This document shows, in pieces, positions 20,893 through 31,699 of a stretch of 64,000 nucleotides of DNA. The notes beneath the pieces are model-generated. The model worked only from the letters and a program-made list of their open reading frames with translations. It was not told where the DNA came from and ran no database searches. The position numbers were made by a program, and so were the translations under genes. Positions within the stretch are counted from its first letter, which is position 1. Every line of letters begins with the position of its first letter. Source of the stretch: Okapia johnstoni (lineage: Eukaryota > Chordata > Mammalia > Artiodactyla > Giraffidae); assembly GCA_024291935.2 (NCBI GenBank), contig JAGTYA010000024.1, positions 5,270,001-5,334,000 on the forward strand, given 5' to 3'.

Positions 20893-23205
20893 AGGCTAAC
20901 AGAGTTTTGCCAAGATAACACACTGGTTATAGCAAACACCCTCTTTCAACAATGCAAGAGAAGACTCTACACATGGACTTCACCAGATAGTCAATACCAG
21001 AATCAGATTGATTATATTCTTTGCAGCCAAAGATGGAGAAGCTCTATACAGTCAGCCAAAATAAGATAAGGAGCTGACTGTGGCTCAGATCATAAACTTC
21101 TTATTGCCAAATTCAGACTTAAATTGAAAAAAGTAGGGAAAATCACTAGACTACTCAGGTATGACGGAAATCAAATCCCTTATGATTACACAGTGGAAGC
21201 GAGAAATCGATTCAAGGGATTAGATCTGATAGACAGAGTGCCTGAAGAACTATGGATGGAGGTTAGTGACATTGTACAAAAGGCAGTGATCAAGACCATC
21301 CCCAGGAAAAAGAAATGCAGAAAGGCAAAATGGCTGCCTCAGGAGGCCTTACAAATAGCTGAGAAAAGAAGAGACGTGAAAGGCAAAGGAGAAAAGGAAA
21401 GATACACCCATTTGAAAGCAGAGTTCCAAAGAATAGCAAGGAGAGAAAAGAAAGCCTTCCTCAGTGATCAATGCAAAGAAATAGAGGAAAACAATAGAAT
21501 GGGAAAGACTAGAGATCTCTTCAAGAAAATTAGAGATACCAAGTGACCAATTCATGCAAAGATGGGCTCAATAAAGGACAGAAACAGCATGGACCTAACA
21601 GAAGAAGATATTTAGAAGAGGTGGCACGAATACACAGGAGAACCATGCAAAAAAGATCTTCATAACCTAGATAACCATGGTGGTGTGATCACTCACCTAG
21701 AGCCAGACATCCTGGAATGTGAAATCAAGTGGGCCTTAGGAAGCATCACTACGAACAAAGCTAGTGGAGGTGATCGAATTCCAGTTGAGCTATTTCAAAT
21801 CCTAAAAGATGATGCTGTGAAAGGGCCACACTCAATATGCCAGCAAATTTGGAAAACTCATCAGTGGCCACAGGACTGGAAAAGGTCAGTTTTCATTCCA
21901 ATTCCTAAGAAAGACAATGCTAAAGAATGTTCAAACTACCACACAAGTGCACTCATCTCACACGCTAGCAAAGTAATGCTCAAAATTCTCCAAGCCAGGC
22001 TTCAACAGTTCGTGAACCATGAACTTCCAGATGTTCAAGCTGGATTTATAAAAGGCAGAGGAACCAGAGATCAAATTGCCAACATCTTTTGGATCATTGA
22101 AAAAGCAAGAGAGTTCTAGAAAAATATCTAGTCCTTCTTTATTGACTATGCCAAAGCCTTTGACTGTGTGGATCACAATAAACTGTGGAAAATTCTTAAA
22201 GAAATGGGAATACCAGACCACCTCATCTGCCCCCTGAGAAATCTGTATACAGGTCAGGAAGCAACAATTAGAACTGGACATAGAACATCAGACTGGTTCT
22301 AAATCGGGAAAGGAGTATTTCAAGGCTGTATATTGTCACTCTGTTTATTTAACTTATACGCAAAGTACATCATGAGAAGTGCTGGGCTGGATGAAGCACA
22401 AACTGGAATCAAGATTGCTGGGAGAAATATCAATAACCTCAGATATGCAGATGACACCACCTTATGACAGAAAGTGAAGAAGAACTAAAGAGCCTCTTGA
22501 TGAAAGTGAAAGAGGAGAGTAAAAAATTGGCTTAAAAGTAAACATTCAGAAAACTGAGATAATGGCATTTGGTTTCATCACTTCAAGGCACATAGATGGG
22601 GAAACAATGGAAACAGTGAGAGACTTTATTTTGGGGGCTCCAAAGTCACTCCAGATGGTGACTGCAGCCATGAAATTAAAAGACGCTTGCTCCATGGAAA
22701 AAAAGCTATTACCAACCTAGAAAGCATATTAAAAAGCAGAGACATTACTTTGCCAACAAAGGTCCCTCTAGTTAAAGCTATGGTTTTTCCAGTAGTCATG
22801 TATGGATGTGAGAACTGGAGTACAAAGAAAGCTGAGTGCCAAAGAATTGATGCTTTTGAACTGTGGTGTTGGAGAAGACTCTTGAGAGTCCCTTGGACTG
22901 CAAGGAGGTCAAACCAGTCAATCCTAAAGCAAATCAACCCTGAGTATTCACTGGGAGGACTGATGCTGAAGCTGAAACTCCAACACTTTGGCCACCTGAT
23001 GCGAAGAACTGACTCATTGGAAAAGATTCTGATGCTGGGAAAGACTGAAGGTGGGAGGAGAAGGGGACGACAGCGGATAAGATGGTTGGATGGCATCACC
23101 GACTCAAAGGACATGAGTTTGAGTAAGCTCTGGGAGTTTGTGATGGACAAGGAAGCCTGGTGTGCTGCAGTCCACGGGGTCACAAAGAGTCAGACATGAC
23201 TCTAC
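20893..23205 (+). mobile_element. BovB LINE 3' part (reverse transcriptase to 3' end)
   Basis: Begins GAGTTTTGCCAAGATAACAC (BovB residues EFCQ.N.LVIANTLFQ) and runs in sense through the reverse transcriptase to the 3' terminus AAAGAGTCAGACATGACT. With the inverted block at 20040-20892 it covers nearly the whole ~3.2-kb element. The usual short-repeat tail is absent and I could not find a TSD. It is inserted in the ancient L1 at 17867-24807. Confidence 0.93.
21124..23199 (+). pseudogene. BovB reverse transcriptase, broken ORF
   Basis: In an active BovB this ORF encodes an endonuclease/reverse transcriptase that nicks DNA and copies its own and SINE RNA at the break. Three long pieces lie in the same frame. 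21124-21546 is the linker (RNRFKGLDLIDRVPEELW). 21685-22119 is the early RT (KASGGDRIPVELFQILKD, QDWKRSVFIPIPKKDN). 22687-23199 is the C-terminal end ([34 protein letters not shown]). In-frame stops occur near 21547, 21614, 22117 and 22300. At 22440-22470 the catalytic YADD motif is still present (NLRYADDTTL), but a stop and indel follow at once. The endonuclease part is inverted upstream, so no functional protein can be made. Confidence 0.92.
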
Positions 23206-24300
23206 CGAAATTATCTGAGCAGAGACTTCAGTGACCACACATAACAGGAAATACAGACTTTATTGATTTAATTCAGTAAATTCACTAAGTAAGGAAGCAG
23301 CAGGAATATTAATAACAAAAACAACAATAACAAAACCAGTGACAACAACAAACTCAAAGGAGGGCAGTGGGAATCTAATCTGTTAAGTTGCCCCATTAGA
23401 TATTTTAATGTCTAATTTTCAACAAAATATTACGAGACTTGCCAAAAACAGAAAAGTATGGGCCATACACAGGGGAGAAAAAAGCAGCCAGTAAAGATTA
23501 TTCTTGAAGGAGCAGTAGTTAGACTTAGTAGACAAAGACTTTAAATTAGCTCTTATAAATATACTCAAATAACTAAAGGAAATCATGCCTGAAAAATTAA
23601 AGGAGAGTACATGCAGGTTATGTCTCACCAAATAGTGAATAGCAATGGAAGTAGAAACATTCAAAAAGAATCAAACAAAAACTCTGAATTTGAAAACTGT
23701 AATAACTATTGAAATTAAAAAAATTCAATAATGACAAAAAGAGATATGAGTTGGCAGAAAAAAATCAGCGAAATTAAAGATAGATCGATTGAGATTGTCT
23801 AGTCTAAGGAACAGCTAGAAAAAAGAATGAGGAAAAAAGCCTCAGAAACTTACGGGACACTATCAAGTATATCAACATATACATGATGGACTTCTAGAAG
23901 CAGAGGAAAGAGAAGGGGCAGAAAGAATATTTGAAGAAGCAGTCCCTGAAAATTTTCCAAATTTGATAGAAAACATTAATCTACACATTCAGGAAGCACA
24001 GCAAACTCCAAGTAAGAGAAATTCAAAGAGATACACACAAGACGTACAATAGCCAAACTGTCAAAAAGCCAAAGACAAAGAGTATCTTGAAAGCATCAAG
24101 AGAAAAGTGAATCATTACAGCTGAGGAATTATCAGTAATATTAACAGCTGACTCCTCATCAGCAACCATGGAAACCCAAAGGCAGTGGGATGACACATTC
24201 AAAGGGAACATCTCAAAGAAAAATTGTCAACCAAGAAACTTATATAGATGCAAAATATTCTTCAAAACTGAAGGAGCAATTAAGATATTATCAGATATGC

Positions 24301-24316
24301 AAAAAAAAAAAAAAAA
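24301..24316 (+). repeat. A16 run inside ancient L1
   Basis: Sixteen A bases inside the ORF1-derived part of the L1M, with L1 sequence on both sides. This looks like local expansion of an A-rich site rather than an insertion tail. Confidence 0.8.
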
Positions 24317-24807
24317 CCCACCAAACCAAATATCTATTACTAGCAGAGCTGCCCTACAAGGAATACTGAAAACAGTCTTCCGGTTGAGATAAAAAGACAT
24401 TGGAAAAAACAAAAAAAGACAGTGGATGACAGCTTTAACCCCAATGAAGAAATGAAGAGCACTGTCAAGGTATCTAAACAGGTAAATAATAGAAAGCAGC
24501 ATAAATGCAATTTTTGTAATCATTTTCTTCTCATATCTGATTCAAAAGACAACTGCGCAAGGCAATTATTATAAATCTGTGCTGATGAACTTAAAACATA
24601 TGAAGATGATTTGCATAACAATAATAGCACAGGGAGGGGGAGGTAATAGAGCTTGATTGGAACAAAGATTTTTTTATACTTTTGAAATTAAATTCGTATT
24701 ATTTTGAACCATAGATTGCTTTAAGTTAACATTAATGGCAATCCCTAGGGCAACCACTTGGAAAATAATTTTAAAATATAGTAAAGGAAACAATAAGGAA
24801 ATTAAAA

Positions 24808-24880
24808 TGACATCACTGGCAGAGCTAGGAGTTGATCTTGGGCACGCAGTATGACTCTGGACCTGCCTGCTTTACTACAG
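24808..24880 (-). mobile_element. MIR SINE fragment
   Basis: Antisense MIR end: TGGCAGAGCTAGGAGTTGAT and CAGTATGACTCTGGACCTG. Short and decayed. Confidence 0.5.
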
Positions 24881-25129
24881 GCAGTCTCTGCAGTCACCGT
24901 CCCTTCATGCTCACACGGGTCCCCTGAGGTGGGCAGCATGGGGTCCAGAATATCGGTTAGACATATGGGAAACCTGAGACAAGAAACTGACTCATCTGAG
25001 GTACAGTGGCCTGTCTGTGCCAGGGCTTTTGCTCCAGAATATAGGGCTTTAGATTTTTAGTCTTAAAACTTGTGAAATAAATTCATAGCTGCTTTTATGG
25101 CATACTTCATCCCTGATGCTAATTCTTTA

Positions 25130-25240
25130 CAGGGCCTAAGAATTACCTGGTTAGGAGCAGATGTGTCTGTTCAAAATGCTGATCCCAGGCCCCAGGGATT
25201 CTGACTCAGTATCAGATAAGGCTAGAGAATCTGTAATTCA
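25130..25240 (+). mobile_element. MER5A-like hAT transposon fragment
   Basis: AAGAATTACCTGGTTAGGAG, AAAATGCTGATCCCAGGCCC and AGGGATTCTGACTCAGTATC follow the order of the MER5A nonautonomous element. No terminal repeats are preserved. Confidence 0.55.
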
Positions 25241-25384
25241 GTTACCCTCACTTACTCCTGCTCTCCTCTTCCCAGCCCAAGGTGATCCTGATGCAAGTTT
25301 GCATGCAGAGCAAACCAGGAGAAGTCCTGGTTTTAGGAAGTTCTAGGCCTTGTTCTAAGAACTTGTTCTAAGGACTTCACATTC

Positions 25385-25800
25385 ATTTTCACCCAGCTTT
25401 TCAGAGCACAGATTCTGGATTCAGCCTACCTGCATTGCAACCCAGACTTCAGCACTTACTGCTGCTACTGCTAAGTCACTTCAGTCGTGTCCTATTCTGT
25501 GTGACCCCATAGACGGCAGCCCACCAGGCTCTGCCGTCCCTGGGATTCTCCAGGCAAGAACACTGGAGTGGGTTGCCATTTCCTTCTCCAGTGCATGAAA
25601 GGGAAATGCCAAAGTGAAGTCGCTCAGTCATGTCCGACTCCTAGCAACCCCATGGACTGTAGCCTACCAGGCTCCTCTGTCCATGGGATTTTCCAGGCAA
25701 GAGTACTGGAGTGGGGTGCCATTGCCTTCTCCGGCACTTACTAGTTCAGGTTAAAGCATTCAGAATAGTGTCTGGCACAAAGTAGTTTTATAATATCAGC
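25385..25800 (+). mobile_element. MIR SINE, split by Bov-A2
   Basis: The left part (25385-25460) carries CAGATTCTGGATTCAGCCTA. The right part (25743-25800) carries AATAGTGTCTGGCACAAAGT. They meet once the Bov-A2 at 25461-25733 is removed. Confidence 0.65.
25461..25733 (-). mobile_element. Bov-A2 SINE (dimer)
   Basis: Two successive BovA monomers in antisense. The first has ACCCCATAGACGGCAGCCCA and GAACACTGGAGTGGGTTGCC. A short linker follows, then the second with AACCCCATGGACTGTAGCCT and GAGTACTGGAGTGGGGTGCC. GCACTTACT flanks it at 25452-25460 and 25734-25742, a perfect 9-bp TSD. Confidence 0.94.
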
Positions 25801-25839
25801 TCTGTTTGTTACTATGTTCTTATAATAGTCGAAACAATC

Positions 25840-26012
25840 TTAAAACCTAGCTATCCTCAGTCCCATGTCACAGGTGAGCAAAGGTGGGCACAGAGAGGTA
25901 ATGTAATTTGTTTAAGGACACGCGGTTAGTGACCTGCAGAGCTGGGGCTCAAACTCCACTCCCTGTGACCCTAATGTCAGTGGTCCTAACTGCTAGGCTT
26001 CCCTGCACTAGT
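25840..26012 (-). mobile_element. MIR SINE
   Basis: Antisense MIR: CACAGGTGAGCAAAGGTGGG, CACAGAGAGGTAATGTAATT, GCAGAGCTGGGGCTCAAACT and GGTCCTAACTGCTAGGC. Confidence 0.75.
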
Positions 26013-26344
26013 GACACATGCTCTAGACCCTGCCTGTCACACCAGCACCTGCATGGTAGGGCCACACAGGGCTGCCAGGAGAGGCCGCCTCAGGTGTTGG
26101 GCTTAGCTCCTGCCCCTTTAAGAGCTCCTGGGGGCTGGAGGAAGGTATAGGGAGAAAGAGGATCCCTGACCTCTTCATCCCTCTGACCCATCTCAGATCA
26201 CTGTCAAGACTTAGACAATCCTCACCAGAAGACAAGTGTCCTCCAAGGGGACTCTAGGTTCAATTTGATGGTCCTCACCCTGAGAGATCTCAACTTGGCA
26301 TCTCCCTTGTTGGATGAGAAGGTGAGAAGGTGACAGAGCAGCTT
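26013..26344. other. No gene or repeat recognised
   Basis: GC-rich unique sequence. Short overlapping frames lack domains. Confidence 0.4.
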
Positions 26345-26740
26345 CAGGAGGACAGACCTGGGCTTCAGTCTCAGCTTTCATGTATTTGAAACCTGAGGCA
26401 GCCCCACTGTGCTGTGCTTAAGTCTCTCAGTCAAGTCTGACTCTTTGTGACCTCATAGACTGTAGCCACCAAGCTCCTCTGTCCATGGGATTCTCCAGGA
26501 AAGAATACTGGAGTGGGTTGCCATGCCCTCCTCCAGGAGATCTTCCCAACCCAGGGATTGAACCCAGGTATCCTGTATTACAGGTGAATTCTTTACCATC
26601 TGAGCCACCAGGGAAGCCCCCTCATCTGTTAAATGAGTATAAAGGTAGAGCCTACCTCAGTGAGCTGTCACAGCAGAATGATAGATGCTGAGTATTCAGC
26701 AGAGCAGCCAGCACACAGAGCACCAGCTTTACAGAAGTTA
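26345..26740 (+). mobile_element. MIR SINE, split by Bov-tA
   Basis: The left part (26345-26407) has GACCTGGGCTTCAGTCTCAG. The right part (26619-26740) has CTCATCTGTTAAATGAGTAT and GAGCCTACCTCAGTGAGCTG. Same arrangement as the split MIRs at 10.3 and 25.4 kb. Confidence 0.7.
26408..26618 (-). mobile_element. Bov-tA SINE
   Basis: Antisense Bov-tA: AGTCTCTCAGTCAAGTCTGA, AATACTGGAGTGGGTTGCC, CCAGGGATTGAACCCAGGTA and CTGAGCCACCAGGGAAGCCC. Full length. The TSD is not clear because flank and SINE end share C-runs. Confidence 0.92.
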
Positions 26741-27194
26741 GCACCTGGTGATAGCATCACTCTCAACACACAGACAGAGTCATGTTGGTTCTCCCTGGCA
26801 TGGTTTCTTCCTGGCCTTTGCACTGAAAAGATATCTGGAGCCTAGAGTGACCTTAGTTATTTGTGTCCCAGAAGCCTGTCCTCTGGAATCATGTTAAGGT
26901 TCAAGGACAGATGTGAGAGACAGGCCAGGGCCAGGTCTCAACTTGGAGTCCTTGGAGGCTTCTCAAGCCACCTGGACCCACTGTCCTTCATCCAAGCCCT
27001 GCTCCCTCCTGGGTTACAGCAGGAGCACCTGCTCTGATGGGACCAGGCCCTGACTATAACTTTCCTTTGCTGATGTGTGACTTCAGGGACATTTTTCAAA
27101 TGCCTCAGGAGAAGAAAATGCTGAAAACTACTGAGAGGTAGCAGGCTTTCTCAGCATGGGGGGAAAACTGACAATTATGAGTGGGATGGTGTCA
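26741..27194. other. No gene or repeat recognised
   Basis: Unique-looking sequence with no family signature. Confidence 0.4.
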
Positions 27195-27365
27195 GCCAGA
27201 GGCTGAAATCTCTGTCTTCTGCTGTGATGTTGTGTGTGGCCTCAGGCAACTTCATTCTCCTCTCCAACAAGCCTCGATTTCTCATTTATCAGCTGGGGTG
27301 TTGCCATCTACTCACAGAGTTGTTGAGAGTATCATGGAAGAGGAATTTGGGACAGAGTAGAGCTG
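27195..27365 (+). mobile_element. MIR SINE fragment
   Basis: Sense MIR: GTGTGGCCTCAGGCAACTTC, CTCGATTTCTCATTTATCAG and ACAGAGTTGTTGAGAGTATC. Confidence 0.7.
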
Positions 27366-27384
27366 TGGGGCTATTTACAGCAAA

Positions 27385-27585
27385 GATGAGCATTTATTAA
27401 GTGCTAGATGAAGCACTGTCCAGCCATTGTCTCATTACATCTGGACAACAAACCATTGGAGTATACACCATCACGACTTCCTCTACCAGATGAGAGAGGT
27501 TGAGAGGTTGAGTATCTTAAATGAAGTCATACAGGTGGTCAAAGGAGAAGTTGGCCTTGAACCTGGAGCAATGGAAGCCCACCCA
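27385..27585 (-). mobile_element. MIR SINE
   Basis: Antisense MIR tail-to-tail with the preceding copy: GAGCATTTATTAAGTGCTAG, ATTGTCTCATTACATCTGGA and AGAGGTTGAGTATCTTAAAT. Confidence 0.7.
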
Positions 27586-29040
27586 GGACCCTCATCTTGA
27601 GACTCTGCTCTCACAGCAGGGCCTGTCAGGGAGTGCAGCATCTTGTCTTTCTCCACACAGCCTATGTACCCACTCTACGACCCTCCCAACCCTTCCCCTG
27701 CCTTGCCTCAAAGCAGCAATCTGCATGGGGGTCTAGTGGGTGCTAGGCCCATCTATAAATATAGAAGCGAGATTTGCACCACATAGGACTGGACCAGAGG
27801 CAGCTGGAGGACTCCATGACCTTGATAAGGAAAGTCACTGAACCTCTAAATGCAGGCAGCATGAGTTGTTGAAAGTGATAAGTTAGAAGCTGAAGTTTTA
27901 CCACTGCAGGACTTGATGAACCTTTGCCCAAGATTCTCTGTTGTAACTTCACTGACGCTCCCCAGTCAGTGACAGGGAAGCTCAGAGACTTACTGCTTTT
28001 AATAATGAAGCAAGTGGCCAGTGTAAGAGAAACTTTCTGTTGGGTCATCCTCCCAGAGGCTGCAGACAGCTCTGGCTGAGCCCAGGGAAGTCAGAGGCCA
28101 GCTCCTCACCTTGTTTTTCATCCTTGGCAGGGGTGGGAGGGTATCATCAACCTCAGCAATGGTCACCAGAGAATCCACAGGCAGGGACTGGCCTCCTTCC
28201 TCTTGCCTGGCCAGTACCCCAGGGACCTTCCTAACTTCCTTCATGGGCAACCTCTGGAGTGGAGGGTCTTCAGATCAGAGGGCTATGAGATGCTGACAGG
28301 CTCTCTCCTCTCTATACACCCTCCATGCTTCCAGGTTGGGAAATCACCTTTATCCTAGCATCATGTATGAGGGCAGTCCTTATTTAAATTCAAGACTCAT
28401 ACCAGTTTTAGCTGACTTCACTGGTGCAGCATGGAGACACAGAAGGCCCATGTAGCTGGGAGAGCACCCCTGGACTTTGCACTGTGGACTCTTCTTTCTT
28501 TGGGGAGAAGGAAGAGGCCTGTCTCCAGCTCCAGTACCCCAAACCACATGCCCAGAGGGTGTGATTATCTGGAATTTTTCAGTGTCAGGGAATGTTAAGA
28601 CTCTGGAAGCAGTGTTCAAAAGTGTTCTAAACATCCCCATTATGGACAGTTTTCTTTTTGCCACTGTTGTTTAATTTTTCCAGGAGAATAGGATTGGAAA
28701 ACAAGTGCTGATTTAATTTGTCTGAATGAATTAGACAAATAAGATAGTAACTGAGGGTAACAAAGCTCCAGGAGGACATCGTTCACATCGTCTGGAACCT
28801 GGGGCTCCTTCCATCATGATAGCCTTCCCTGTGTTGGGAGCCAATTTCTTTTCAGTTGCTGGAGTGAGGCTGAATCCTCTAGGTGGGTAGCAGACAGGAC
28901 TGGCTTGGACTGGTTCATAAGAGTCCATTGAGAACTGAATGTTAAATAGTCAGGAATTGTATGAGCTGTTGTTAAACCATCAGTAACTTGAAATTGCTCA
29001 TGGTGGGAATATTTGCACCACAGAAATTAGCAGGTCGGGG
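27586..29040. other. No gene or repeat recognised
   Basis: About 1.4 kb of mixed sequence without an assigned repeat family or a reading frame with domains. Confidence 0.35.
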
Positions 29041-29077
29041 CTTTCTTTTTCTTTCTTTTTTTTTCTTTTTTCTTTTG
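29041..29077 (+). repeat. CTTT/T-rich tract
   Basis: A 37-bp run of T with spaced C bases (CTTTCTTTTT units) between unique flanks. Confidence 0.8.
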
Positions 29078-29699
29078 TGGAAGTTGTGGGGCTCTGACCC
29101 CTCTCTATTATGGTCTTTGTAAATGGGCAAATCAGATGAAAAGGAAGAAGAGGCAAAACTCATGTCTTGTTAGTACCTACAGAACACCACTGTTGCTTGG
29201 GGTGGGGGAGACCTGAAAAAAGTATTTATAAGTGAAACATTTCACCAAAAGCACCTCTGGACATGGAACAGAGTCTCTCAGAAGAGGGTTCACAGATTTA
29301 CTGAATGAGTTCACCACTAAGCTGGCAACAAGCAGCCCTGTGAGGCTAGTTCCAGAACACATGGGGATCAGGGGCCACTCTGTGTAGGAGGAGGGCATCA
29401 GTGGTGTACACAGGGGTATATACATCCATGTACACATGAAGGTCTTTTGTCAGTGCACAAGGAATGTGTGCTTATTAATGAAACAAAGACTGTATTTGTA
29501 GTGTCCACAGGGGATCCTCTTTGGTGCAGGAGCATCTATGTGACCCCCAATGATGTGATTAAGAGCACTTGAAGGTGTTCCAAATTGGTTCCACAGGTAG
29601 AGAGCTTGGAAGCCCTGAATCGATCCCAACAATAAGTTGAAAACCGAACAGACTGAAAAATCAATGATTTTCCATAAGAGAGAGGAGGACACAGGGGAA
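29078..29699. other. No gene or repeat recognised
   Basis: Mixed sequence leading into the ancient L1 5' region. No family assigned. Confidence 0.35.
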
Positions 29700-30408
29700 A
29701 CAAGTGTTTGCTACCCTGTGATTAGATAGGATAGCTACCTCTCTAAACCAAAATTAGAGAGACATGTAAAGACAGGGAGTATGGCTTATCAGAGCAGAGA
29801 CTCACAGGTGGACGCCACACTATAACCAGTGCCAGATTAAGATGCCCTGAATCATAACTGAAGAATTACTGGAGGCTCAGTGTTGATAAATAAGAGTTAA
29901 AAACCATAGAGGGCCCAGTCATATGGCATCCCCACTATATTCTAAGATTTACCTTCAGGAGATTGATTAGGTTCCCACAGTAAATATTGTAGAAAAATCC
30001 CCTCTTGCTTCCAGTAAGGAAAGGGGAAAAATAATTATTCTGAAATATCCAGAGCACTCTATTCTATCTACTTAACAAGGTTTTCCCTCTGGGGAAACTA
30101 GTTAACAGGTCTCTAACCTTCTAGTGTATTATCAGAGACTAACTGACCCGGGAAGGGGAAATTCAGTCTAGCCATCCTGTCCCACTTAAGAGGGGAGAAA
30201 AAGTACTTAGAAACACTTGTGAAGTTGATAGTCCAGAGGCATAGGCTTATTAAAAGACTGAGCTCTAATCATAGGTCTGTAGAACAATCCCCTCCCCATA
30301 ATGCTCACATCCCACCATTTCATTACTAAAGGCTTATCACCAGTAGTTTCTTTAATCCATACATCATGACTGACTACCAAGAAAAACTTACAAGGCACAC
30401 TAAAAGGC

Positions 30409-30440
30409 AAAAAAAAAAAAAAAAAGAAAGAAAGAAAAGA
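30409..30440 (+). repeat. A17 run plus short GAAA microsatellite
   Basis: Seventeen A bases, then GAAAG units, inside the L1M. Likely length-polymorphic. Confidence 0.85.
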
Positions 30441-30783
30441 AATCCTACAATGTGAAGAGACAGAGAAAGTATCAGAAACATCCATGGCAGATTTGTTGAA
30501 ATTATCAGCCTGGGAATTGAAAACAATTATGATTAATATGCTAAGGGCTCCAAAGGATAAAGTAGACAGCATATAAGAACACAGTGCAATGTAAGCAGAG
30601 AGATGGAAATCCTAAGAAAGAACCAAAAAGAAATGCTAGAGATAGAAAACAATGTAACCAAAATGAAGAATGCCTTTACCGGACTTATTAGTAGAGTGGA
30701 CACAGATTGAGAAAGAATCTCTGAGCTAGATAATCTATCAACAGAATCCTCAAAAAAACAAAAAGGAAGGAGAACAAAGGCTC

Positions 30784-30802
30784 AAAAAAAAAAAAAAAAA
30801 AG
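30784..30802 (+). repeat. A19 run inside ancient L1
   Basis: Nineteen A bases inside the same L1M ORF1-derived region. Confidence 0.85.
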
Positions 30803-31540
30803 AGAGATCCAAGGACTGAGAGGCAGTTACGAAAGGTGTAACATATACATAATGGGAATAACAAAAGGAGAAGGAGAAGAGAAAGGAACAGAGGAACTAT
30901 CTGAAATAATAATGACTAAAACTTTCTCTAAACTAATGTCAGACACCAAACTGCAGATACAGGAAGCTCACAGAACACCATGTATTGAATGTAAAAGCCA
31001 AAACAAAAAACGAAAAACTACACCTCCACATGTCATATTCAAATTATAGGAAACGAAAGGTAAACAAAGATTCTTGAAAGGAATCAGAGGGAAGAAAAAT
31101 CACTTTACCTATAGAGGAGCCAAGGCAAGAATTACATCCAACTTCTTAGAAACCAGGCAAGCAAGAAGAGAGCAGAGTCAAATATAAAGTGTTGAGGAAA
31201 AAAAGCACCAACTTAGATGTCTATACTTTGCAAAATCATCCTTCAAAATGATACAGAATTTTTCAGATGAACAAAAATTGAAGGAATGTGTTGTCACTGG
31301 ACTTCCCTTGCAAGAAGTGTTAAAAAGAAGTTCTTTAGAGAGAGGGAAAATAATATAGGTCAGAAACAGATCTACATAAGGAAAAGAAAAGCATCAAGGA
31401 ATAAGTGAAGGCAAGATAAAATCTTTTATTATTCCCATTTTCATTGATCTAACAGATAACAGTTTGTCCAAAATAAAAATAATAATAGCAAAATGTATTC
31501 GATTATACATGTTTATGTATATATCTCATGTGTACACTCC

Positions 31541-31690
31541 TCCTTCAGTATCCAAGAGCGATTTGTTTCAGGACCCACCACAGATACCAAAATCCACGGA
31601 TGCTCAAGTCTCATAGTTAGCCCTCTACAGCCTTCTTACTTTGGCATCTGCAAATTCAACCAACTGTAAATCATGTAGTACTATAGTATT
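31541..31690 (+). mobile_element. Tigger/pogo-type DNA transposon end (tentative)
   Basis: The phrase TTCAGTATCCAAGAGCG, with GTTTCAGGACCCACCACAGA and TACCAAAATCCACGGATGCT, resembles the end of a Tigger-type element (GTATCC...GGACCCCC...GGATACCAAAATCC). Only one end is seen. Confidence 0.45.
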
Positions 31691-31699
31691 TATTCCACT

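Larger units (their letters stand above)
17867..24807 (+). mobile_element. Ancient L1M 5' region (5' UTR and ORF1), host to two nested elements
   Basis: Three separated blocks (about 17867-18294, 19570-20039, 23206-24807) form one L1M 5' UTR and ORF1 region. The first has GAAAGCCAGCAGCATAGCAG and TTTTACCTGTCTGGAAGTG. The second has GGGGAAGTCCTATCTCCAGG. The third has AATTTTCCAAATTTGATAGA, CAACCATGGAAACCCAAAGG, AATTGTCAACCAAGAAACTT and CTTCAAAACTGAAGGAGCAA. The reading frames are destroyed. A mariner and a BovB fill the gaps. An A16 run lies at 24301-24316. Subfamily (L1ME-like) is tentative. Confidence 0.75.
29700..31530 (+). mobile_element. Ancient L1M 5' UTR and ORF1 region
   Basis: A second L1M 5' region in sense. 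The UTR has AGGGCCCAGTCATATGGCAT, GCTTCCAGTAAGGAAAGGGG and CAAGGCACACTAAAAGGC. The ORF1-derived part has AACTATGATTAATATGCTA-like text at 30525-30545, GAGAGATGGAAATCCTAAGA, GTCAGACACCAAACTGCAG and CTATAGAGGAGCCAAGGCAA, followed by ACAGATAACAGTTTGTCC near 31452. The frame is destroyed. A-runs at 30409-30425 and 30784-30802 are expansions of A-rich ORF1 sites. No ORF2 follows; unrelated sequence begins near 31540. Confidence 0.75.

Noticed and set aside
24301..24316. Poly(A) tail of a retrotransposed gene
   Set aside because: The same ancient L1 continues on both sides with no TSD; an internal A expansion.
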